Origin: JAYSYM01 sp964543475
GTDB taxonomy: Bacteria; Bdellovibrionota; Bdellovibrionia; Bdellovibrionales; JAMPXM01
Reading direction: 5' to 3'
DNA: 64,000 nt
NCBI GenBank assembly: GCA_964543475.1
Contig: CAZIYJ010000001.1
Coordinates: 62,001 to 126,000, forward strand
A program made the translations under genes and the position numbers. How positions within the stretch are numbered: the stretch's first letter is position 1; each line of letters begins with the position of its first letter. Of this stretch, positions 25,893 to 33,591 are shown piece by piece. A model generated the notes under the pieces. That model saw only the letters and a program-made list of their open reading frames with translations, ran no database searches and was not told the DNA's origin.

Positions 25893-26657
25893 TTACTGCT
25901 TAATTCGATATCCAGTTTTAAAAATCCACGAGATGACGGCTAGGCACAGAGCCATAAAAAGCGCCGTCATTCCGAGGGAAATCGAAATACTCACGTCTGA
26001 TTTTTCAAAAAATGCCCAACGAAACCCGCTCACCAAGTAAACGACTGGGTTGAACAAGGTCACCTTCTGCCAAAAAGGCGGGAGCATATCTATTGAGTAA
26101 AAGCTTCCGCCTAGAAATGTTAAAGGCGTTATGATGAGCATCGGGACGATTTGTAATTGTTCAAAGCCTTTTGCCCAGATGCCGATAATAAAACCGAATA
26201 AACTAAACGTGATCGAAGTTAAAATCAAAAACGCGAGCATCCAGAACGGATGAAGTATTGAATAATCAACAAACAAACGTGCTGTCGCCAAGATGATGAT
26301 TCCAAGAATTATTGACTTCGTAGTTGCCGCTCCTACATACCCCAAGACAATTTCTGCTGGAGAAATAGGGGCAGAAAGAATTTCGTAAATTGTGCCTGCA
26401 AATCGCGGCATGTAAATGCCAAACGATGCATTTGATATACTCTCAGCTAATATTGAAAGCATAACTAACCCTGGAACTATGAACGCTCCGTAAGAGAGCC
26501 CATCAATTTGTTCCATTCTCGACCCAATCGCAGAACCAAACACGATAAAGTAAAGTGAAGTCGAAATAACGGGTGAAGCCACGCTACCAAACAAGGTCCT
26601 AAAGAACCTATGCATTTCAAATTTATAAATTGCCCCAACTGAACGAACGTTAATCAT
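25893..26657 (-). CDS. ABC-2 type transporter permease (YadH-like)
   Basis: The 254-residue inner-membrane protein has six hydrophobic segments, for example GAFIVPGLVMLSILAESI and IVPMLIITPLTFLGGSFYSI. The second contains the ABC-2 signature PLTFLGGSFY, and the loop MPRFAGTIYEILSAPIS is the typical coupling-helix region. Length and motifs fit the YadH/NodJ group of exporter permeases. Its start overlaps the stop of the ATPase gene by four bases (ATGA), so the two make one transporter. Substrate is unknown; drugs, lipids or polysaccharide are possible. Confidence 0.9.
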   Translation of the reverse strand: MINVRSVGAIYKFEMHRFFRTLFGSVASPVISTSLYFIVFGSAIGSRMEQIDGLSYGAFIVPGLVMLSILAESISNASFGIYMPRFAGTIYEILSAPISPAEIVLGYVGAATTKSIILGIIILATARLFVDYSILHPFWMLAFLILTSITFSLFGFIIGIWAKGFEQLQIVPMLIITPLTFLGGSFYSIDMLPPFWQKVTLFNPVVYLVSGFRWAFFEKSDVSISISLGMTALFMALCLAVISWIFKTGYRIKQ

Positions 26658-27598
26658 CGTGCACCCACTAGTTCTACAAATATGTCTTCTAACGAACTTT
26701 GTGAGGTCTGAAGGTCTTTAAAGTCGACCCCTGCAACGCCCAGCTTTCGTAACAGCTCGGCCACTTCTGATTGCTCAGCCTGAATATCAAAATTGTATGT
26801 AAGCTTTGAACCTTCATTAGACAGCTCTAGATTGTATTGCGAAAGTTCAGACGGAATTGATTGCAACGGAAGCTTAAGTGATAAGATCAGCTGCTTTTTT
26901 CCGAGCTGACGCATGAGTGCGTTTTTCTCTTCAACAAGAATAATTTTTCCCTTATTAATAACACCGATTCGATCTGCCATCTCTTGCGCTTCTTCAATGT
27001 AGTGAGTGGTCAGAATAATCGTGACTCCACTTTCGCGAAGGTCCCGAACCATCTGCCACATTTCTTTCCGCAAGTTCACATCGACACCGGCTGTAGGCTC
27101 ATCTAAGAAAAGAATATCGGGCTCGTGCGAAAGTGCTTTCGCAATCATCACCCTTCGCTTCATTCCACCCGAAAGAGTCATGATTTTGCTATCGCGTTTA
27201 TCCCACAGTGTAAGATCGCGAAGTATTTTTTCGATGAAGGCGTCGTTTTTTGGTTTACCGTAGAGCCCGCGACTAAACTTCACCGTGCTGATCACCGGCT
27301 CAAACATATCGGCTGTGAGTTCTTGAGGCACTAGCCCAATTAGTGAACGAGTTTTACGATAGTCTGAAAGAATATCGTAACCACCCGCCAACACTTCGCC
27401 ACTTGATGGGTTTACGATTCCGCAAACCACGTTGATCAAAGTGGTTTTGCCTGCGCCGTTAGGCCCCAAAAGAGCAAAAATCTCACCCTTTTTGATCGTT
27501 AGGTTCACGTCAGAAAGTGCTTGCAGACCAGAGCCGTAAACTTTATTGAGATTCGATATTGAGATAATGGCCGACGAAGACGAGTTTAGTTTAGTCAT
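26654..27598 (-). CDS. ABC-2 type transporter ATP-binding protein (YadG-like)
   Basis: This 314-residue cytoplasmic ATPase shows Walker A LLGPNGAGKTTLIN, the signature motif LSGGMKRR, Walker B ILFLDEPTAGVD and the switch His in LTTHYIEEAQEMADR. After the nucleotide-binding domain (to about residue 235) a C-terminal extension of 80 residues follows, as in the YadG/CcmA-like subfamily. It is first in a two-gene operon with the permease. The spacer to the divergent RND gene is only about 30-48 bases, so the promoters overlap. Confidence 0.93.
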   Translation of the reverse strand: MTKLNSSSSAIISISNLNKVYGSGLQALSDVNLTIKKGEIFALLGPNGAGKTTLINVVCGIVNPSSGEVLAGGYDILSDYRKTRSLIGLVPQELTADMFEPVISTVKFSRGLYGKPKNDAFIEKILRDLTLWDKRDSKIMTLSGGMKRRVMIAKALSHEPDILFLDEPTAGVDVNLRKEMWQMVRDLRESGVTIILTTHYIEEAQEMADRIGVINKGKIILVEEKNALMRQLGKKQLILSLKLPLQSIPSELSQYNLELSNEGSKLTYNFDIQAEQSEVAELLRKLGVAGVDFKDLQTSQSSLEDIFVELVGAR

Positions 27599-27646
27599 TC
27601 TTAAGATGTTGCCGCCTCGATCATCACAGTGGCAAGCTTATCTCCT

Positions 27647-30600
27647 ATGGAAAAAGCGATTCGCTACTTCGCAGTCAATGGTCGGGTTACATACTTACTC
27701 ACAATCTTAATTTTGCTGGCGGGCGCGATCAGCGCTTATACACTTCGTCGCGAATCTTTCCCGACGGTCGATTTTGCCACAATGAGTATTGCAACGGTCT
27801 ACCCTGGTGCCTCGCCCGAAGAAGTCGAAGATCTCATTACTATTCCGCTGGAGGATGAACTTAGAACCGTCGAAGGTTTTGATAAGGTCATCTCAGTTTC
27901 TCAACAAGGCCAAAGTGAGATCACGATTCAAGTTGAGTTAGATGGCTATGTTTCAGATGACGTGATGGATGAAGCTCAGCGTGCGATCCAAAGGGCCAGA
28001 CTTCCGGCAGATCTTCAAGATCCACCGACTGTGGTTAGAGTAAGCTCCGGTGAGATTCCCGTATTCGAGCTAGGTGTCATCGGCGACACCAACGGGAGAC
28101 AGCGCAATCAAATCGCCGAAGATCTTCAAGATGTCCTCGAGGACGCCGAAGGGGTCGCTAACGTCCGATTCAATGGCTATCAAAACCGTGAGTTTCAAGT
28201 TTTAGTTGATCAGCAAAAAATGCGAAATAAGCAGATTGCTCTCGAAGAAGTAAATCGAATGCTTCAAAACCACTTAAAGGACGTTCCTGGTGGTTACATC
28301 GAAAACTCGAGCGGCACCGAAAAATTAGTTCGTGTTCGAGGGAAAATTGAAGATCCGAAAGAAATTGAAAATCTGATTGTTCGCGGAACATACGGCGGTG
28401 GCCAAGTTCGAATCGGCGATATCGCGCGAGTGATCGACACGTCTGCTGAGCCCGAAGTAATTACGCGTCTCAATAGTAAGCCCGCAACTCTGCTAACGGT
28501 CACCAAGAAGGTGAAGGCCGACACCATCACAACGGTTAATAACATTGAAAAGGAAATCGAGAATTTCAAGTCACGAATTCCTGAAGGCTACGAAGTTCGC
28601 GTTTACACCAATGAGGCAAAACGTGTTGAAGCGGATCTCTACATTGTTCAGTTCAACGCAGTCTTAGGACTTGTGCTGATTCTAATCGTGTTAATGATTC
28701 TTCTTCCTGGAACAATCGGAATCGTTGCGAGCATGAGTATTCCGCTCATTATTTTATCGCTGACATTTGGAATGGTCGCGATGGGATTAACCTTTAATTC
28801 GATTACTATGATTGCCGCCGTCATTGTTCTCGGTCTTTTGGTCGATAACTCTGCTGTCGTTGCCGAAGGCTACGCGCACAATCGTGCTCTCGGAATGGAA
28901 CCAGTCGATTCAGCAGTCAAATCCGCTCATTCTTTCTTTATTCCAATCGTGGCAACAATTCTGTGTAACTTCGCAGGCTTTGCTCCAATGCTCGTCACGA
29001 CGGGAATCATGGGGCAATTTATTTATTCAATCCCGGTCGTCATTACGATCGCGCTAGCGTTTAGTTTGGTTGAAACTTTCTTCCTTTTACCGGCGCGTTT
29101 AAAGCGAACGCTTAAAAAGCACCACCCTCGCCCGCCCGCACAAGATTCATTCGAAGTTGGTTGGTTCGGAAACATTCAACGAAAGTTTAATCGCCTTTTA
29201 ATAGTTCTTGTGCGCCGTCGTTATGTGACGATGTTATCGATCTCGGCACTGTTTATCTCTTCGATTTTCGTTTCAGCATTCCTCAACCGCTTTGAACTTT
29301 TCCCGAGCGACAATACTGAATGGTATGTCGGACGCTTCGAAGTTCCCCTCGGAACATCAGTTAAAAAGACAGATGAGGCTGCTCAGAACTTATCAGGAAA
29401 TATCGTTAAAGCGCTTGAACAAAATAAAGTTAAGTTCAACGGTGTCGTATCCTTTTCAGGAGTTTCTCGCATTGATGCCTTCGATCCTCAAGGTAGAAGA
29501 GCCCATAACGTTGGTTTTGTTTTAGTTACTATTCCAGAAGATGAATCGATGCGGATTAGTGCCCGCTGGTTAGTTTCAGAATTTAAAAAAGTCAGTCCAC
29601 CTGAAGGTGTCGCGCAAATTCGCTGGACAGAATTAGCAAATGGCCCGCCGGTCGGTCGGCCGCTCAACCTGATTTTCCGTTCTGCTGACGGTCAGCAACT
29701 ACGCTCAATGGTGAAAGAGTTTAAAGAGCAACTCTCTCAAATTCCTGGAACAGAAAACGTTGAAGATGATCTTTATCGGACATCGCAAGAGTTAACGCTT
29801 AATCTAAACGAAGATCTTTTAAGACGTGCAAACCTTTCGGTTTCGCAGGTTGGTGAAGCTGTACAGACAGCTCTACAGGGAACAGTGGTTTCAAAACTCA
29901 ATCTTCGGTCACGAGAAGTTTTAATGCGAGTTCGCTATGAATCTGTTGATCGATCTGATTTAGGTAACGTCGAAAATATTTCGATTCCAACAACAGAAGG
30001 CGGATACATGAAGTTGGGCACACTCGCTCAGATTCAAGAAATTCCCGGCCCCGAGAATCGCAAGCGCTATGATTTTCACCAAGCGGTCACAGTTTCTGCC
30101 GACGTAAAAGAAGGTCAGTTAACATCAGTCGAAATCAATTCAAAAGCCCGCGAAATAATCGCAAAGCTTGAGACAAAATATCCGCAAGTCAACTTTGTAA
30201 CGAGCGGCGAAGAAGAAAGCACACAAGAATCGATGGTCTCGCTCTCCACCGCTCTGTTGATTTCGATTTTTGCAATCTTAGGAATCCTCGTGATTGTTTA
30301 TCAATCCTACGGCCAGGCCATGCTGGTCCTCTCAACTATTCCACTCGGACTTGCGGGAGTAAGTTACGTATTCTGGATTGCACAAATTCCACTTAGCTTT
30401 ATGGCGCTCATCGGAGTCATTGGTTTGGGAGGCGTTGTCGTGAACGCGAGTATCGTACTCGTCTCGTTCATCAACGACGCGAAAAATGCGCAACCTGATC
30501 GCAATCTCATAGAGCTTGTAAGCGAAGTGACTGCCCTTCGTTTCAAAGCGGTGTTCATTACAAACGCGACAACGATCATGGGATTAATTCCAACAGCTTA

Positions 30601-30763
30601 TGGAATTGGCGGCGATGATCCGTTCTTAATGCCACTTACTCTGGCAATGGGATGGGGACTTCTATTAGGTAGCGCCTTAGCTATCGTGTGGGTTCCTGCT
30701 GGTTATTTAGTGCTGCAAGATATACACAATCGAATTCATAGACGAAGAATATCAACAGCTTAG
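27647..30763 (+). CDS. RND-superfamily efflux transporter permease
   Basis: This inner-membrane proton-driven pump has about 1,038 residues. ATG 27647 is chosen because it places MEKAIRYFAVNGRVTYLLTI at the N-terminus as in relatives; an in-frame GTG at 27629 is possible, and neither has a clear RBS. The N-terminal helix is followed by the porter signature FPTVDFATMSIATVYPGASP. Membrane helices cluster at about residues 330-540 and 865-1030, with the conserved GLLVDNSAVVAEG segment carrying the proton-relay Asp. The duplicated architecture is complete. No membrane-fusion protein or outer-membrane channel gene is adjacent, so partners must lie elsewhere. Confidence 0.93.
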   Translation: MEKAIRYFAVNGRVTYLLTILILLAGAISAYTLRRESFPTVDFATMSIATVYPGASPEEVEDLITIPLEDELRTVEGFDKVISVSQQGQSEITIQVELDGYVSDDVMDEAQRAIQRARLPADLQDPPTVVRVSSGEIPVFELGVIGDTNGRQRNQIAEDLQDVLEDAEGVANVRFNGYQNREFQVLVDQQKMRNKQIALEEVNRMLQNHLKDVPGGYIENSSGTEKLVRVRGKIEDPKEIENLIVRGTYGGGQVRIGDIARVIDTSAEPEVITRLNSKPATLLTVTKKVKADTITTVNNIEKEIENFKSRIPEGYEVRVYTNEAKRVEADLYIVQFNAVLGLVLILIVLMILLPGTIGIVASMSIPLIILSLTFGMVAMGLTFNSITMIAAVIVLGLLVDNSAVVAEGYAHNRALGMEPVDSAVKSAHSFFIPIVATILCNFAGFAPMLVTTGIMGQFIYSIPVVITIALAFSLVETFFLLPARLKRTLKKHHPRPPAQDSFEVGWFGNIQRKFNRLLIVLVRRRYVTMLSISALFISSIFVSAFLNRFELFPSDNTEWYVGRFEVPLGTSVKKTDEAAQNLSGNIVKALEQNKVKFNGVVSFSGVSRIDAFDPQGRRAHNVGFVLVTIPEDESMRISARWLVSEFKKVSPPEGVAQIRWTELANGPPVGRPLNLIFRSADGQQLRSMVKEFKEQLSQIPGTENVEDDLYRTSQELTLNLNEDLLRRANLSVSQVGEAVQTALQGTVVSKLNLRSREVLMRVRYESVDRSDLGNVENISIPTTEGGYMKLGTLAQIQEIPGPENRKRYDFHQAVTVSADVKEGQLTSVEINSKAREIIAKLETKYPQVNFVTSGEEESTQESMVSLSTALLISIFAILGILVIVYQSYGQAMLVLSTIPLGLAGVSYVFWIAQIPLSFMALIGVIGLGGVVVNASIVLVSFINDAKNAQPDRNLIELVSEVTALRFKAVFITNATTIMGLIPTAYGIGGDDPFLMPLTLAMGWGLLLGSALAIVWVPAGYLVLQDIHNRIHRRRISTA

Positions 30764-30840
30764 TGCTTCGTGTCGTGGCTCCTGTAAAGGAGTCACTAGA
30801 CTTTGGTCGCCGGTTGCGGCTACAGATGTCCTACCTCATT

Positions 30841-31167
30841 ATGAAAACAAATATGAATAAACAAAAAGTACAACGACGTCGCGCGCCCTCAACAACTGAC
30901 GAGCAAATGCTCGATCTTCACGACTCTCCGGTTTATGGAGTCGATCTCTCACAAGACACACGCATGCTCGAGCTTCACTCACGTCTCGTCATCCTCGAAG
31001 ACAGAATTCGCTTCTTTATCGAAGTTCCAATGTCAGTCGTCCGAGTCGCAAGCAGCACAATTCAAACCATCGTGATCGAAAAGCTTCCAACTTCAGTTCG
31101 CAAAAGAATTGAAGAGGCAATGCGCGGAGAACTTGGCCGCAAACGCCGCCTCCGCAAAGCCAACTAA
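30841..31167 (+). CDS. Small basic protein, unknown
   Basis: From ATG 30841 the product is 108 residues: a basic N-terminus (MNKQKVQRRRAP), an acidic middle, then a helical segment (RMLELHSRLVILEDRIRFF) and a very basic end (RGELGRKRRLRKAN). No signal peptide or known motif is seen. Earlier starts exist in frame (GTG 30763, ATG 30826); an AAGGAG at 30786 is too far from 30841 and does not decide between them. It follows the RND gene directly and is closed by a terminator, so it may be in that transcript. Confidence 0.5.
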   Translation: MKTNMNKQKVQRRRAPSTTDEQMLDLHDSPVYGVDLSQDTRMLELHSRLVILEDRIRFFIEVPMSVVRVASSTIQTIVIEKLPTSVRKRIEEAMRGELGRKRRLRKAN

Positions 31168-31170
31168 TAA

Positions 31171-31196
31171 AAAAGCCCGGCAGAAACCGGGCTTTT
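31171..31196. terminator. Bidirectional terminator between 30841 gene and glnN
   Basis: AAAAGCCCGG (31171-31180) pairs perfectly with CCGGGCTTTT (31187-31196) around CAGAAA. T-runs occur on both strands, stronger on the minus strand, so it serves glnN as well as the small plus-strand gene. Confidence 0.9.
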
Positions 31197-31238
31197 CGCA
31201 TCTGACGCACCCTTGCTACACTCTGGTAGCTGCTACCC

Positions 31239-33446
31239 CTAGTAGACGAAGAGCATTTCTCGGTAAGTCGGCAGCGGCCAAATCTCATCCGATACAATCA
31301 TTTCTAATTGATCGCAGACTTCGCGAACTGCACCCATTGCAGGGAGAAGAGTGTCAGCCATGAAGCGAGCACCCTTGTTGTGATCTTCGATTCCCGATGC
31401 CTGCGTGAATGCTTCTTCGAGCTTTGTCTTTTCTGTCTCAAGTGACTGTGCGAGCTCCAAAACTCGGCGAGCAATTTGACCTTGCGGTTGCGCGAAGCCA
31501 AGTTCTTTCGCTGCCGTTGCACCTTGAAGCAATTGATTTGCGTAAGTCATGACTGCTGGTTGGATCATTGTTCCAATCATGCTGTTCAGAGTATCTGCTT
31601 CAATCAAGCACTTCTTGATATAGCCCTCTAGGCGCACATGGTAGCGAGAGTGAAGTTCTGATTCGCTAAAAATTCCTAAGCGAGAAAGCATTTTCGCTGA
31701 TTCTGGATTCATCAACTCAGCTAACGCTTCAGGAGTTTTGCGAAGGTTCTTTAATCCGCGCTTTGCTGCTTCTTGAACCCACTCTTCTGAGTAGCCGTTT
31801 CCGTCAAAGCAAATGCGCTTAGAATTTTTCATGAACTCACGAACGACTTCGAGTGCTAGGCGATCATCAACGACTCCGCCCTTAGCGCGAGACTTTAATG
31901 TATCAACTACATCAGACAAGCCATCGGCAACCGCAGCATTCAACAATGTCATTGGTAGAGACACACTCGCTGAGCTTCCGACTGCGCGGAATTCAAATTT
32001 GTTTCCGGTAAATGCAAATGGAGAAGTTCGATTACGATCAGTATAGTCTTTACGAAGTTCGCCGAGACGAGACACACCCAACGACATTGTGTACTGAGCA
32101 GTGTCTGCAGTGAGGTCTTGGTTCGTCGTTAACTTTTCAACAATCGACGTGAGTTGTGAACCTAAGAATGCAGAGATAATTGCCGGAGGAGCTTCGTTGG
32201 CTCCTAAGCGATGATCGTTACCCGCACTCGCAATTGCCGCACGCATGAGACCTGAGTGTTTATCAACACCATGAAGAACTGCCGCCAAGAATAATAAGAA
32301 GCGAACATTTTCGTGCGGATTGTGTCCTGGCTCCAATAGATTTGGATGACCTTTGTAAGTTCCGTCGTGACGAGAAACAGCCATTGACCAGTTACAGTGT
32401 TTACCTGAACCGTTAATTCCGCCGAATGGTTTTTCATGCAACAACACTTTAAAGTTATGCTTTTCAGCAACCCGCTCAAGAGTTGTCATCGTTAGCTGAT
32501 TATGATCAGCCGCTAAATCTGTGTTCTCAAAAATCGGTGCCATTTCAAATTGCCCCGGAGCAACTTCGTTATGGCGAGTCTTCACCGGAATTCCTAAACG
32601 ATAAAGTGCGTGCTCAAATTCAGACATGAAAGCCAGAACACGAGTTGGAACTTTTCCGAAATAGTGATCTTCAAGCTGCTGTCCACGAGGAGGACGTGCA
32701 CCAACAAGAGTTCTGCCGGTCATTTGTAGATCTGGGCGAAGAGAGAAGTAGGCTTTATCAATTAAGAAGTACTCTTGTTCAGGCCCAAGTGTAGTGATGA
32801 CGTTTTGTACGCCCTTGTCTCCCATCAAATGCAAAAGCTCTTTTGCTTTATTGCTGATCGCATCGACTGATCTGATGAGACCAAGTTTTTCATCGAGCGC
32901 TTCGCCGGTGTAACTAACAAAGACCGAAGGAATACAAAGTGTTTTCGTTCCAGCGATTCGGTTGATGAACATTGGGCTGAGCGGATCCCACGCCGTGTAC
33001 CCACGAGCAGTGTGGGTTGCGCGAATGCCGCCTGAAGGGAAGCTTGATGCATCGGGCTCACCCTGCATCAACATTGAACCTGTGAACTTTAATACTGGCT
33101 GACCTTTTTCAAGAGCTAAAAATGAGTCATGCTTTTCTGCGGTGAATCCAGTTTGCGGCTGGAACCAGTGACAGAAGTGGGTCGCCCCTTGAGCCGTCGA
33201 CCATTCGAACGCGGCGAGAGCAACAGCTTCAGCTACGTCATCTGTAAGTTTCGCGTTGTTATCGATCATGCTTTGGAGTTTTTGAAAGATGTTAGCTGGT
33301 AACTTCTCTTTCATCTTTTCTAGAGTAAAAACTCTTTGGCCGTAAACGTCTTTAAACTCTTCACCTTCAGAGATGAAGGGTACAACTGTACGATTTCGTG
33401 CTTCTTGAAGGGCTTGTGCACGCCGCGAAAAGGTAGGACTGCTCAT
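31239..33446 (-). CDS. glnN: Glutamine synthetase type III
   Basis: The 735-residue product has the length of GSIII, far above the ~470 of GSI. It shows the family-specific N-terminus (VFTLEKMKEKLPANIFQ) and the shared catalytic motifs: LGPEQEYFLID, NEVAPGQFEMAPIFEN, the ATP-binding HEKPFGGINGSGKHCNWS, and the NRTSPFAFTGNKFEFRAVGS arginine loop. It makes glutamine from glutamate, ammonia and ATP in the cytoplasm, usually as a dodecamer. AGGAG precedes the ATG at 33446. No GlnB or NtrC gene is adjacent, so regulation is unseen. Confidence 0.96.
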   Translation of the reverse strand: MSSPTFSRRAQALQEARNRTVVPFISEGEEFKDVYGQRVFTLEKMKEKLPANIFQKLQSMIDNNAKLTDDVAEAVALAAFEWSTAQGATHFCHWFQPQTGFTAEKHDSFLALEKGQPVLKFTGSMLMQGEPDASSFPSGGIRATHTARGYTAWDPLSPMFINRIAGTKTLCIPSVFVSYTGEALDEKLGLIRSVDAISNKAKELLHLMGDKGVQNVITTLGPEQEYFLIDKAYFSLRPDLQMTGRTLVGARPPRGQQLEDHYFGKVPTRVLAFMSEFEHALYRLGIPVKTRHNEVAPGQFEMAPIFENTDLAADHNQLTMTTLERVAEKHNFKVLLHEKPFGGINGSGKHCNWSMAVSRHDGTYKGHPNLLEPGHNPHENVRFLLFLAAVLHGVDKHSGLMRAAIASAGNDHRLGANEAPPAIISAFLGSQLTSIVEKLTTNQDLTADTAQYTMSLGVSRLGELRKDYTDRNRTSPFAFTGNKFEFRAVGSSASVSLPMTLLNAAVADGLSDVVDTLKSRAKGGVVDDRLALEVVREFMKNSKRICFDGNGYSEEWVQEAAKRGLKNLRKTPEALAELMNPESAKMLSRLGIFSESELHSRYHVRLEGYIKKCLIEADTLNSMIGTMIQPAVMTYANQLLQGATAAKELGFAQPQGQIARRVLELAQSLETEKTKLEEAFTQASGIEDHNKGARFMADTLLPAMGAVREVCDQLEMIVSDEIWPLPTYREMLFVY

Positions 33447-33591
33447 CCTGTTCTCCTATATAAATTGTATTTTTATTGCGTTTCTCGAGTTGCCATAAAA
33501 CTCTAACAGAGAAACAATATCTCGACTGAGACAAACTTGACCAGTTTAAAGTTGGCAACAATTGGAAGCGTCATCTAACCAAAGAACGCTA

